Assembly (NCBI RefSeq): GCF_041601295.1
Contig: NZ_JBFIII010000023.1
Location: 1-33,873, forward strand
Length of the DNA stretch: 33,873 nt
DNA from: Immundisolibacter sp.
GTDB lineage: Bacteria; Pseudomonadota; Gammaproteobacteria; Immundisolibacterales; Immundisolibacteraceae
Reading direction: 5' to 3'
A model generated the notes under the pieces. It made no database searches and was not told where the DNA came from. It saw only the letters and a program-made list of their open reading frames with translations. Positions 25,107-32,846 of the stretch are shown here, piece after piece (position 1 is the first letter of the stretch; every line of letters begins with the position of its first letter). A program made the position numbers and the translations under genes.

Positions 25107-26941
25107 TGTCCGCGCCACTACTCGAACTGCGCGATCTGCGCACGCATTTTGAGGGCGCCAACGGCCCCATGCGGGCCGTCGACGGCGTCTCACTGACCTT
25201 GTCGGCCGGCCAGACCCTGGTGCTACTTGGCGAGTCCGGCTGCGGCAAGTCAGTGACGGCATTGTCCATACTGCGCCTGCTGCCAGGGGGCGCCCGTCAG
25301 GCAGGCGGTGAGGTGCTGCTCGACGGCCTCAGCCTCACGGCGCTGCCCGAGTCGGCCATGCGCACCGTGCGCGGCCGGCGCATCGGCATGATCTTTCAGG
25401 AGCCGATGACCAGCCTCAACCCGGTCATGAGCATCGGCGCGCAGATTGCCGAGGTCATCGCGCACCATCTGGGCGGCACCCGTCGTGCCGTGCGCGCCCG
25501 CGGCGTGGAGCTGCTGGCCGCCACCGGCATGGCGGACCCGAACCGCCGCTATGACGAGTACCCGCACCAGCTGTCGGGCGGCCTGAAACAACGCGCCATG
25601 ATCGCCATGGCACTGGCCTGCGATCCGGCGCTGCTGATCGCGGACGAGCCGACCACGGCGCTCGATGTCACCACCCAGGGACAGATACTGGACCTGCTGC
25701 AAGGCCTGCAGCGGGAGCGCGGCATGGGCTTGCTTCTGGTTACCCACGACCTGGGCGTCGCCGCGCTGATGGCCGACCAGGTCGCGGTAATGCAAGCCGG
25801 GAAGGTCGTCGAGCAGGCGCCGCGAGAACAGTTTTTCACTGCTCCGAAACATCCGTACTCCAGATCGCTGTTCGCGGCCCTGCCCGACTTCTCGCGCCGC
25901 GGCCGGCCCCTGACCGCAGACTCGGCCAACGCGGCCGCGCCAACTCCGATACGGATGACCGGAGAAGGGGAAGCACTGCTTGAAGTACGCGACCTCAAGG
26001 TGCACTTCCCGATCCGTCGCGGCCTGTTGCAGCGCCAGGTGGGCGCCGTGCGGGCGGTGGATGGCGTGTCTTTGCGCCTGGAGCGCGGTCGCACACTGGC
26101 GGTGGTCGGCGAGTCCGGCTGCGGGAAAACCACACTGGCCCGCGCCATTCTCAGACTGCTGGATGTCAGTGGCGGAAGCGTCGAGTTCGACGGCGTTGAC
26201 CTGGCAAGCTTGCCACCACGGCGATTGCGGCCCATGCGCCAGTACTTGCAGATCGTGTTCCAGGATCCGTACGGGTCGCTTAACCCGCGCCTGATCGTGG
26301 CGGACATCGTGCGCGAGGGTCTGGACGCGCTGCACATCGGCGAGCGCCGCTGGCGCGAGCAGCGGGTGAAGGAGCTGCTGGCGCGCGTCGGCCTGCCGGC
26401 CGATGCCGGCGAGCGTTATCCACACGAATTCTCGGGCGGCCAGCGACAGCGCATCAGCATTGCCCGCGCGCTGGCCGTACAGCCGCGCCTGCTGGTGTGC
26501 GACGAACCAACCAGCGCGTTGGACTTGTCCATCCAGGCACAGATCCTGGACCTGCTGCAGCAACTGCAAGCAGAGTTGGAGTTGAGCTACCTGTTCATCA
26601 CCCATAACCTGGGTGTGGTCGAGTACCTGGCCGACGAAGTGGCGGTGATGTATCTGGGCCGGGTGGTCGAGCACGGGCCGGTAGCCCGCGTAATCAAAGA
26701 TCCGCAGCACCCCTACACACGTGCCCTGCTGGCCGCGGTGCCACGCGTGGCGGTGGACGAGCGCGTACCGCTGAAACCGGCCATGGGCGACCCACCCTCC
26801 GCTGCCACGCCACCGGCCGGCTGTCACTACCATCCGCGCTGCGCACTGGCCACCGAGATCTGCCGGCAGGACTATCCACCAACGGTGACCTTGGCGGACG
26901 GGCTGCGTGTGGCCTGCCATCATGTTCAGGACCGTGGGTAA
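25106..26941 (+). CDS. Peptide ABC transporter ATP-binding protein with two fused nucleotide-binding domains (YejF-like)
   Basis: The product has 611 residues and holds both ATPases of the importer in one chain. The first domain has Walker A GESGCGKS (42-49), signature LSGGLKQR (about 155) and Walker B LLIADEPTTALD. The second has Walker A GESGCGKTT (about 334), signature FSGGQRQRISIARAL and Walker B LLVCDEPTSALD. Each ends with the oligopeptide-transporter extension; the second includes CHYHPRCALATEIC, a four-cysteine-type motif seen in OppD/DppD relatives. The start ATG shares one base with the permease stop; in-frame codons upstream lie inside that permease and were ignored. A 327-base gap follows. 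Confidence 0.97.
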   Translation: MSAPLLELRDLRTHFEGANGPMRAVDGVSLTLSAGQTLVLLGESGCGKSVTALSILRLLPGGARQAGGEVLLDGLSLTALPESAMRTVRGRRIGMIFQEPMTSLNPVMSIGAQIAEVIAHHLGGTRRAVRARGVELLAATGMADPNRRYDEYPHQLSGGLKQRAMIAMALACDPALLIADEPTTALDVTTQGQILDLLQGLQRERGMGLLLVTHDLGVAALMADQVAVMQAGKVVEQAPREQFFTAPKHPYSRSLFAALPDFSRRGRPLTADSANAAAPTPIRMTGEGEALLEVRDLKVHFPIRRGLLQRQVGAVRAVDGVSLRLERGRTLAVVGESGCGKTTLARAILRLLDVSGGSVEFDGVDLASLPPRRLRPMRQYLQIVFQDPYGSLNPRLIVADIVREGLDALHIGERRWREQRVKELLARVGLPADAGERYPHEFSGGQRQRISIARALAVQPRLLVCDEPTSALDLSIQAQILDLLQQLQAELELSYLFITHNLGVVEYLADEVAVMYLGRVVEHGPVARVIKDPQHPYTRALLAAVPRVAVDERVPLKPAMGDPPSAATPPAGCHYHPRCALATEICRQDYPPTVTLADGLRVACHHVQDRG

Positions 26942-27268
26942 GCGGCCAGTTTGCGGGGTGACACGCCCTCCCGCCCCCTGCGCAAGATAAGCCGCAACGC
27001 CTGGCCACGATTGACGAGAAGACCATCTCGACTCGTAACGCAGACCGAAACATCGAAGATGAATGCTGCCGATCACCCGTGACGTCAAAGCTGGCGAGTG
27101 AAGCGCCAGATACATAAGTGGCTGCAAGCGAAGTCGTCAAAACTCGCCTGGAGTCGCCGCTCCGGTCGCTCGTGAGGCTATCCGACGGATTACGGCTTCG
27201 CCCGACCCGCCCTTCGCAAGGCGCAGGTACATGCAGCCGGGGGAGTTACCCCCTGGCTGCATGTCCCC
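26942..27268. other. 327-base gap between convergent ABC transporter and crotonase genes
   Basis: I see no convincing gene. Short open frames on both strands have no recognisable motif or ribosome binding site. There is a small hairpin CTGGCG/CGCCAG (27091-27109) and a strong one at 27229-27264. The segment could be a worn-out gene or simple spacer. Confidence 0.6.
27229..27264. terminator. Strong hairpin, probable 3' end signal for the crotonase operon
   Basis: ACATGCAGCC plus GGGGG (27229-27243) pairs with CCCCC and GGCTGCATGT (27249-27264) with a 5-base loop AGTTA and a single T bulge. It begins 4 bases beyond the stop of the minus-strand crotonase gene. There is no T-run on either side, so it may protect mRNA ends or act bidirectionally rather than be a classical terminator. 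Confidence 0.5.
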
Positions 27269-28087
27269 TCAAACGTCCTTGGTTAACTTGTAACTCTGCA
27301 AACCCGGCTTGAACTCACGCTTGGCGAAGGACTTCAGTGCCGTGCGAATCCAGTCGTCGTTGGTCTCGCGAGACAGTTCCCACATTTTGGCCATTTCCCA
27401 GTCGATGGATTCCTGAAAGGTCATGCCAAGTGATTTCTCGTAGACTTCCTTGGTCTTGCGCAGTACCGCCCGACCCTTCTGGGTAAGGTTAGCCACCCAT
27501 TTGGCGACCTCGGCGTCCAGGTCCTTCAGGGGCACCGCCATGGTCGCCAGCCCCAGATCCACAGCCTGTTTGCCTGTGAGCGTGGCGCCCGTCAAGGCAT
27601 AGAACAGCGCCTGCTTGCGCGTCATGTTATGGGCGTAGGACCAGGTAGCGCCGCCCCCGGGGAAGATGCCGAAATTGATTTCGGACAGACCCCACACGGA
27701 TTCCTCCGCCGCGATAACGATGTCGCAAATACTGGCGATCTCGAAGCCACCGCCGAAGGCCCAACCATTGACCTTGGCGACGGTAACACCCGGGAAATCC
27801 TTCAAATGGGTCAGCCACTCAAAACAAGGCGTGTTGATTTCGATGAATCTTTGCGGATCGTCGAACGGTTCGAGAAAGCATTGCTCCAGATCCATGCCGG
27901 CGCTGAACGAGTCACCGGAACCGGTAACGACCAGCACCTTGCACTTGGCGGCCGCCACCTCTTTCAGGGCATCGACCATGTTGCGGTGCAGGGTCGGACT
28001 CAGGCAGTTGCGTTTCTCCGGCCTGTTCAGCTGCACCGTCGCAACGTCACCGTCGATCGTCAGGTTCACGCACTCGTACTTTTTCAC
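27269..28087 (-). CDS. Crotonase-fold enoyl-CoA hydratase, resembling p-hydroxycinnamoyl-CoA hydratase/lyase
   Basis: The product has 272 residues and starts at a GTG (28087) with GGGGGAGG upstream. It resembles hydroxycinnamoyl-CoA hydratase-lyase along its length: NRPEKRN at 21-27, AGMDLE at 63-68, VNGWAFGGGF at 106-115, GLSEINFG at 133-140 and the tail KPGLQSYK. The general crotonase glutamate Glu136 is present. However, the three residues I recall as specific to the Pseudomonas lyase (Tyr75, Ser123, Tyr239) align with Cys70, Glu116 and Met232. Glu116 restores the second glutamate of ordinary enoyl-CoA hydratases. I therefore infer a hydratase-type reaction on an unknown acyl-CoA. It lies 61 bases after the UbiD-like gene on the same strand. 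Confidence 0.85.
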   Translation of the reverse strand: MKKYECVNLTIDGDVATVQLNRPEKRNCLSPTLHRNMVDALKEVAAAKCKVLVVTGSGDSFSAGMDLEQCFLEPFDDPQRFIEINTPCFEWLTHLKDFPGVTVAKVNGWAFGGGFEIASICDIVIAAEESVWGLSEINFGIFPGGGATWSYAHNMTRKQALFYALTGATLTGKQAVDLGLATMAVPLKDLDAEVAKWVANLTQKGRAVLRKTKEVYEKSLGMTFQESIDWEMAKMWELSRETNDDWIRTALKSFAKREFKPGLQSYKLTKDV

Positions 28088-28148
28088 TGCCTCCCCCTCG
28101 TTAAAAAGCGGCCAAACGCGGTCACGGCGCCAATAAAGAACACCTTTT

Positions 28149-29552
28149 TCACCCTATCCCGCCGCGCCGTAACTTGGTTTTCTGCGACGCGGTCAGCTCG
28201 GCCCAGCGGTCGCGGACACGCTTGACCATTTCCGGACGTGGCCGGGACATGGCGGGATAGCCCTTCAACGGCGCTGTGGCATCAATGCCGAGCTTGCTCC
28301 CAACGGTATCCCCATATTTGTTGGTGGCCGGCCCGATGGTGCCGAAGCCATCACCCATAATCACGTCTCGCGGCGCGTGGCTGCGGTTGGCGATGGCCCA
28401 GTAGACCTGCTCCTGGTTACGCGGGTCGATGTCCTCGTCTACCACGATCACCGTCTTGGCGCTGCGCGTGGCCCATAGGGCATATATGACGTGCTTGGCC
28501 TGCTCCTCGTAGGTCTTTTTGAGGGAGACCACCACGGTGTGCATGTCCAGCGCGCAGTAGACCTCCTTCACGGTCGGCGCCACGTCATTGCGCAGTTTGG
28601 CGGTCAGGCCGGCCTCGCCCATCATCTGGCCCAGGGCGTGGGTGTCCGACGGCGGCACGCCGATGTAGGTGTGGACGTACACTGGCTGACGCCGACGCGT
28701 CGCGTGGTGAAATTGGATTACCGGCTGGTCGCCGATAGGCCCATAGTAGCCGGGGTATTCGCCGTAGGGGCCCTCGGCCTCGCGCTCGCCGAAAAGGATG
28801 CGGCCCTCCAGTACGATCTCGGCGTCGGCTGGCACTTCCAGATCCACGGTATCGCACTTGACCAGATCAATCGGCTCGCCACGCAGCGAGGATGCAAGCT
28901 CCAGTTCGTCGTCGCCCAGGTTCAGGCCCTGCACCTGCGAGGCGAGGTAGAGCATGGGATCGCCGCCGATTGCCACGGCGACCTCGGTCGGCCGACCCAG
29001 AATGTCGTTCTTGGCGCGGATGGTGCCCGCGTGCGAGGTCGGGCTGGACCAGATGCCAGTGCGGTTGCCTGGCCGAATCTGCAAGCGATAGATACCCATG
29101 TTGCGACGACCGCTGTCCGGGTCTTTCATCACCACCAGGCCATAGTTCAGGAAGGCTCCACCATCGTCAGGGTTGTTGACGGCCGGCGGCACCAGGTCTT
29201 CCAGGCGCAGCTGCGCTTCGGGAATAACCACTTCCTTGCATGGCGCTGTGTCGCGCATCGCCGGCTCCAGCCAGGGTCTGGTGCGCGAGCGAGCAAGAAA
29301 GACGTCGGCCATCTCTTCCAGCGTCACGTCCATGCCCAATGCGATGCGCGATTGGGTGCCCAACATGTTGGTGAAAACCGGATACGGGTAATTCTTGACA
29401 TTGTTGAACAGCAGCGCCGGGCCGCCCTCGTCCAACACCTTTCGGCAAACGGCGCCGAGTTCCTCGTTCGGATCAACTTCGGCGTCGATTTCCAGCAACT
29501 CGCCGGCGGCGTCCAGGCGCGCGATAAACTGACGGATATCACGGTACGGCAT
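28149..29552 (-). CDS. UbiD-family (de)carboxylase
   Basis: UbiD enzymes use prenylated FMN to decarboxylate, or sometimes carboxylate, aromatic and alpha,beta-unsaturated acids. The product has 467 residues. The start at 29552 has a strong GAGGAGGAG site; the longer open frame upstream is not needed. Key residues by comparison with Fdc1 and UbiD are visible: Asn151, Arg156 (NMGIYRLQ), His174 (SSPTSHAG), Glu226 (RGEPIDLVK), and Glu260 with Glu265 in AEGPYGEYPGYYG. All ligands for metal and cofactor and the catalytic Arg-Glu network therefore look intact. No ubiX gene, which makes the cofactor, is in the window. Housekeeping UbiD of ubiquinone synthesis is an alternative, but the operon with a crotonase suggests a catabolic role. 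Confidence 0.9.
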   Translation of the reverse strand: MPYRDIRQFIARLDAAGELLEIDAEVDPNEELGAVCRKVLDEGGPALLFNNVKNYPYPVFTNMLGTQSRIALGMDVTLEEMADVFLARSRTRPWLEPAMRDTAPCKEVVIPEAQLRLEDLVPPAVNNPDDGGAFLNYGLVVMKDPDSGRRNMGIYRLQIRPGNRTGIWSSPTSHAGTIRAKNDILGRPTEVAVAIGGDPMLYLASQVQGLNLGDDELELASSLRGEPIDLVKCDTVDLEVPADAEIVLEGRILFGEREAEGPYGEYPGYYGPIGDQPVIQFHHATRRRQPVYVHTYIGVPPSDTHALGQMMGEAGLTAKLRNDVAPTVKEVYCALDMHTVVVSLKKTYEEQAKHVIYALWATRSAKTVIVVDEDIDPRNQEQVYWAIANRSHAPRDVIMGDGFGTIGPATNKYGDTVGSKLGIDATAPLKGYPAMSRPRPEMVKRVRDRWAELTASQKTKLRRGGIG

Positions 29553-29568
29553 GGGACTCCTCCTCGTT

Positions 29569-29659
29569 ACTTGTGGGTGCCGGTCAGGCTCGACGTAATC
29601 CCGGCAGGGTACGCACACTGCAGCGCCATTGTGGCGACCTAAGTCCACCACCCGCAAGT
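29569..29659. promoter_or_regulatory. Spaced inverted repeat between divergent UbiD-like and HIT genes
   Basis: ACTTGTGGGTG (29569-29579) and CACCCGCAAGT (29649-29659) are inverted copies with one mismatch, 80 bases apart centre to centre. They lie in the 147-base divergent region. A regulator binding both sites with looping is possible but unproven; I could not assign promoter boxes. Confidence 0.3.
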
Positions 29660-29699
29660 TGGTACGCCGTTGTCGAGTCATCGCGAGGCAGGCAGGATC

Positions 29700-30134
29700 A
29701 TGAGCGTGACGCAAAGCCCCTGCCCGCTGTGTCAGCCCGATGGGGAAACCGTGCTATGGCAGGGTCGACAGGCGCGGGTGGTACTGGTCGAGGACAGTCC
29801 TTATGCCGGCTACTGCCGGGTCATCTGGCAAGCGCATGCGGCCGAAATGACAGACCTTTCGGCGGACGATCGCAGGCAGTTGATGGACATCGTGTTCGCG
29901 GTCGAGGCCGCATTGCGGCGTACGCTACTGCCGACCAAGATCAACCTGGCCAGTCTCGGCAATCAGGTAGCCCATCTGCACTGGCACGTGATTCCCCGCC
30001 AAGCCGACGACGCTACCTTCCCGGATGCCATCTGGGCTGCGCCACGGCGCGAACAGCCCACGCGCGCCCTGGATCTGGGTACGTTGCGACAGGCAATGGC
30101 CGCGGCTATCGGCGCTATCCACCAAACCCCCTGA
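29700..30134 (+). CDS. HIT (histidine triad) family protein
   Basis: The product has 144 residues. The ATG at 29700 is preceded by AGGA; a TTG ten codons earlier is in frame but unlikely. The triad HLHWHVIPR has His92, His94 and His96, the nucleotide hydrolase/transferase signature of the superfamily. A CPLC pair at residues 8-11 resembles the first half of the zinc site in some HIT proteins. HIT enzymes cleave nucleoside phosphoramidates or dinucleoside polyphosphates, but the substrate cannot be read from sequence. It converges on the cyclopropane synthase-like gene with 28 bases between and is divergent from the UbiD-like gene. Confidence 0.93.
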   Translation: MSVTQSPCPLCQPDGETVLWQGRQARVVLVEDSPYAGYCRVIWQAHAAEMTDLSADDRRQLMDIVFAVEAALRRTLLPTKINLASLGNQVAHLHWHVIPRQADDATFPDAIWAAPRREQPTRALDLGTLRQAMAAAIGAIHQTP

Positions 30135-30162
30135 GCGCAGAAGCGAAACGAACGACCTGGGG

Positions 30163-31368
30163 TCAGCTGGCGCGCCGCAGCGGTGCGGCCGCAACCGGCG
30201 CGTACAGGTAGTCGCGGCTGATCGGCACGTCTCCCAACTGGGCGGCCAGTTGCACCTGCGCCACCGCCAGGTCGTCGTACTCCATGGCCGCCTCGGACAC
30301 GGCCAGATAGAACTCCCACATACGGAAAAAACGCTCGCCCAAGCGCTCGGTGACCTCGCCACGGTGCTTCTGAAAGCGACTTTGCCAGGCGCCCAGGGTC
30401 AACGCGTAATGGCGACGCAACAGTTCCATGTCCATCACCTTGAGCGTGCCGCGCTCGATGCCGCTGGTCAGTTCCGACAGCGCCGGGTTATAGCCACCGG
30501 GGAAAATATGCTTTCGCACCCACGCATTGGTGGTACCCGGTGGCCCCAGCCGACAAATGGTGTGCAGCAGCGCCACCCCACCCGGACGCAGGCCGGCGGC
30601 CATGCGCCGAAAGAAGGTGGGGTAATACGGCTTGCCGACGTGCTCGAACATGCCAACGCTGACGATGCGGTCGTACTGGCCGCGGTGCTCCCGGTAGTCC
30701 TGCAACAGGAAGCGTACCCGGTCCCCGAGCCCACGCGCCGCAGCCGCCTGTTGCGCCATTTCAAGCTGGCGGCGGGACAGGGTCAGGCCGGTGACCTCAA
30801 CGCCATGCTGCTGCGCCAGGTACAGGGCCAGACTGCCCCAGCCGCTGCCGATATCGAGCACGCGCTGGCCAGGCTCCAGCAGCAACTTGCCGGCAATATG
30901 TCGCGCCTTGGCCTGTTGGGCTGCTTCCAGGCTCATTCCCGGAACCGCAAAGTAGGCGCAGGAGTAGTACATGTCGCGGTCGAGGAAACACCGAAACAGC
31001 CACTCTTCAAGGTCGTAGTGATGCGCCACGTTGCGGTAACTCGCCCGCACCCGATTCCATTGCTGTGACAGCCCTGCCAGCAGGCACCGCATTCGACTGG
31101 TGTGGGTAAGCGCACTTGCGTTTCGAAGCAGCACCCCCAGCAACGGCACCAGCTCGCCGCCACCTGCGTGCCACTCGCCGCGCATATAGGTCTCGCCGAG
31201 CATGGTTTCCGGGTCGGCCGCTATGCGCCGCAAGGTGGAGCGCTCGTGCAACACCCAGCGCACATGCGGCGCACCACCGCCGATGCGGTACTGCTCACCG
31301 TCCGGCAGCTCCAGCACCAGGCTCCCGTATTGGATAAGGTTCCGCAAAAGTGCCAGTTGCCGCTTCAT
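30163..31368 (-). CDS. Cyclopropane-fatty-acyl-phospholipid synthase-like methyltransferase
   Basis: Enzymes of this family transfer a methylene group from SAM to the double bond of membrane phospholipid acyl chains. The product has 401 residues from the ATG at 31368, which has GGAG at good spacing; an in-frame ATG at 31437 would add 23 residues with no family similarity. Active-site features match Cfa: YYSCAYF with Cys137, SAM motif VLDIGSGWG at 170-178, SVGMFEHVG with Glu242, and LLHTI with His269. The C-terminus has the MWEFYL segment with the conserved Tyr. E. coli Cfa has 382 residues. Some relatives make branched or other lipids, so cfa itself is likely but not certain. Confidence 0.92.
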   Translation of the reverse strand: MKRQLALLRNLIQYGSLVLELPDGEQYRIGGGAPHVRWVLHERSTLRRIAADPETMLGETYMRGEWHAGGGELVPLLGVLLRNASALTHTSRMRCLLAGLSQQWNRVRASYRNVAHHYDLEEWLFRCFLDRDMYYSCAYFAVPGMSLEAAQQAKARHIAGKLLLEPGQRVLDIGSGWGSLALYLAQQHGVEVTGLTLSRRQLEMAQQAAAARGLGDRVRFLLQDYREHRGQYDRIVSVGMFEHVGKPYYPTFFRRMAAGLRPGGVALLHTICRLGPPGTTNAWVRKHIFPGGYNPALSELTSGIERGTLKVMDMELLRRHYALTLGAWQSRFQKHRGEVTERLGERFFRMWEFYLAVSEAAMEYDDLAVAQVQLAAQLGDVPISRDYLYAPVAAAPLRRAS

Positions 31369-31449
31369 GTTGGCATCTCCGTGGACCCCCCCGCGGCAAC
31401 GCGCAGCCAGCGGGGAATCGACGCACCAAAGACTCACAAACCTGCATGC

Positions 31450-31462
31450 TTATGAAACATAA
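31450..31462. promoter_or_regulatory. Small AT-rich palindrome in the divergent region
   Basis: TTATG-AAA-CATAA lies in the 260-base region between the cyclopropane synthase-like gene and the DUF502 gene. It is an AT island in GC-rich DNA and may be part of a promoter or operator for the minus-strand gene. A TTGACG box can be read on that strand (31482-31477), but I could not pair it with a -10 at normal spacing. Confidence 0.3.
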
Positions 31463-31628
31463 ATTGCCAACCCAGCGTCAAGCACCCAATAGCGCTGAAA
31501 CGAAGCTCGACTGACTGGGATCAGGCCAGTACCCGGCGTAAATTACAGTGGCGTTCCGATCCAGGACCTTTCCGGTCCGGCGCTGACCGGTTCAAACTAG
31601 GCCGAAGCCCCCATGCCGGAGTCGCACC

Positions 31629-32300
31629 ATGCCGCTACGCGCCTTTGCCGCGCACCTGCGCCGATACCTGCTCGCCGGTGTGCTTACCGTCATACCGCTG
31701 TGGGTGACTTGGCTGATCCTGGCATTCGTATTCCGGCAACTGTCGGCCCTGAGCCTGCCGTGGCTGCTGTTGTTCTCGACGCGAATTCAGCAGGAAGTGC
31801 CGGTCCTTTCGTTGTTCCTGCGTGACAGCCGTTTTCAGTCCGCGCTGGCCGTGCTGCTGAGCCTGCTGGCGCTGTATCTGCTTGGCGCCTTTGCCACCCG
31901 TGTGGTCGGGCAGCGCCTGGTGGCACTGGGCGAACGGCTGATTCAGCGCCTGCCACTGGTGCAGACGATCTATGGCGGCACCAAGAAGATGTTGTCGGCC
32001 TTGAGCCAGCCACCGGTGGGCGTAAGGCGGGTGGTGCTGATCAGCTTCCCGTCGCGGGACATGAAGACCCTGGGCCTGGTCACGCGGACGCTGCGCGATC
32101 ACCGCACCGGGCGGGAACTGGCCGCCGTATACGTGCCAACCACACCCAACCCGACCTCCGGTTACCTGGAGATCGTACCCGTGGATCAGCTGGTCAACAC
32201 CGACTGGACCATGGACGAGGCGATGGCCTTCGTCATGTCCGGTGGCGCAGTGGCTCCGGAGAACATACCGTTCGACGGCGAGGCGCCGCCCCTGCCCTGA
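31629..32300 (+). CDS. DUF502 family membrane protein
   Basis: The product has 223 residues. The ATG at 31629 has GGAG 8 bases upstream. Two membrane helices are visible, at about 14-36 (YLLAGVLTVIPLWVTWLIL) and about 66-88 (SALAVLLSLLALYLLGAF). The family hallmarks RLPLVQTIYGGTKKM and VVLISFPSRDMKTLG follow, then VYVPTTPNPTSGYLEIVP. This is a widely conserved bacterial family of unknown function. It is followed after 62 bases by the NfeD-like gene on the same strand. Confidence 0.93.
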   Translation: MPLRAFAAHLRRYLLAGVLTVIPLWVTWLILAFVFRQLSALSLPWLLLFSTRIQQEVPVLSLFLRDSRFQSALAVLLSLLALYLLGAFATRVVGQRLVALGERLIQRLPLVQTIYGGTKKMLSALSQPPVGVRRVVLISFPSRDMKTLGLVTRTLRDHRTGRELAAVYVPTTPNPTSGYLEIVPVDQLVNTDWTMDEAMAFVMSGGAVAPENIPFDGEAPPLP

Positions 32301-32362
32301 GCCCTGCCGGCCACGCCATGCGGGGTATCATGCGCAACGACCACAAGGGGGGACCTTGAGCA

Positions 32363-32806
32363 ATGCTGTATTGGCACTGGCTGACGCTGGGCATGGCGCT
32401 GATAATCGCAGAGCTGTTCATCGCCAGTTTTTTCGTGTTCTGGTTTGGCCTTGGCGCGCTGCTGGTGGGCCTGTTGGTGTGGCTGAACCCAACGCTGAGC
32501 ACCGCCTGGCAGGTGCTCGGGTGGAGCTTGGCGTCGGGCCTGATGACGCTGCTGTGGTTCCGTTATCTGCGCCCGCTGATGAAAGACCGCACTCAGGCCG
32601 GTAACGCGCGCGGGGCGGTGATTGGCGAAGCCGGGCGCGTACTGCGCGCGCCGCACGGCACCAACCGCGGAACGGTACGTTTCACCACCCCACTGCTGGG
32701 CGACGATGAGTGGGAATTCATCTGCGAAGGTTCGGTCGTTATCGGCGACCGGGTGTACGTGAAGGATTTTTCCGGCAACACGCTGGTCGTCGAAAAGCGC
32801 GACTGA
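32363..32806 (+). CDS. NfeD-like membrane protein (short form)
   Basis: The product has 147 residues. About half is membrane: helices within 5-50 and at about 53-70. The C-terminal OB-fold domain (about 85-147) contains GEAGRVLRAPHGT, WEFICEGSVVIGDRVYV and NTLVVEKR. The ClpP-like protease domain of long NfeD proteins is absent, so this is the short YbbK/NfeD1b type that typically partners a stomatin. The stomatin gene follows after 40 bases, in agreement. Such pairs act at the membrane in lipid-domain organisation or protein quality control, with no defined reaction. Confidence 0.93.
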   Translation: MLYWHWLTLGMALIIAELFIASFFVFWFGLGALLVGLLVWLNPTLSTAWQVLGWSLASGLMTLLWFRYLRPLMKDRTQAGNARGAVIGEAGRVLRAPHGTNRGTVRFTTPLLGDDEWEFICEGSVVIGDRVYVKDFSGNTLVVEKRD

Positions 32807-32846
32807 GTCCGACCTATTTCAATCTGCACTGCGGAGTTAAAAAGAC

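Noticed and set aside
25250..27127. 625-codon open frame opposite the double ATPase gene
   Set aside because: Antisense to conserved Walker and signature motifs. Composition is shadow-like and no ribosome binding site or domain was recognised, including in the part reaching into the intergenic gap.
26694..27140. 148-codon minus-strand frame reaching into the gap after the ABC operon
   Set aside because: It overlaps the conserved end of the ATPase gene, shows no motif, and has no ribosome binding site.
27269..28087. Calling the crotonase feruloyl-CoA hydratase-lyase outright
   Set aside because: Overall similarity supports it, but three substrate-specific residues are replaced and a second catalytic glutamate is present.
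28491..29642. 383-codon plus-strand frame over the UbiD-like gene
   Set aside because: Antisense shadow with His/Val-rich composition and no motifs.
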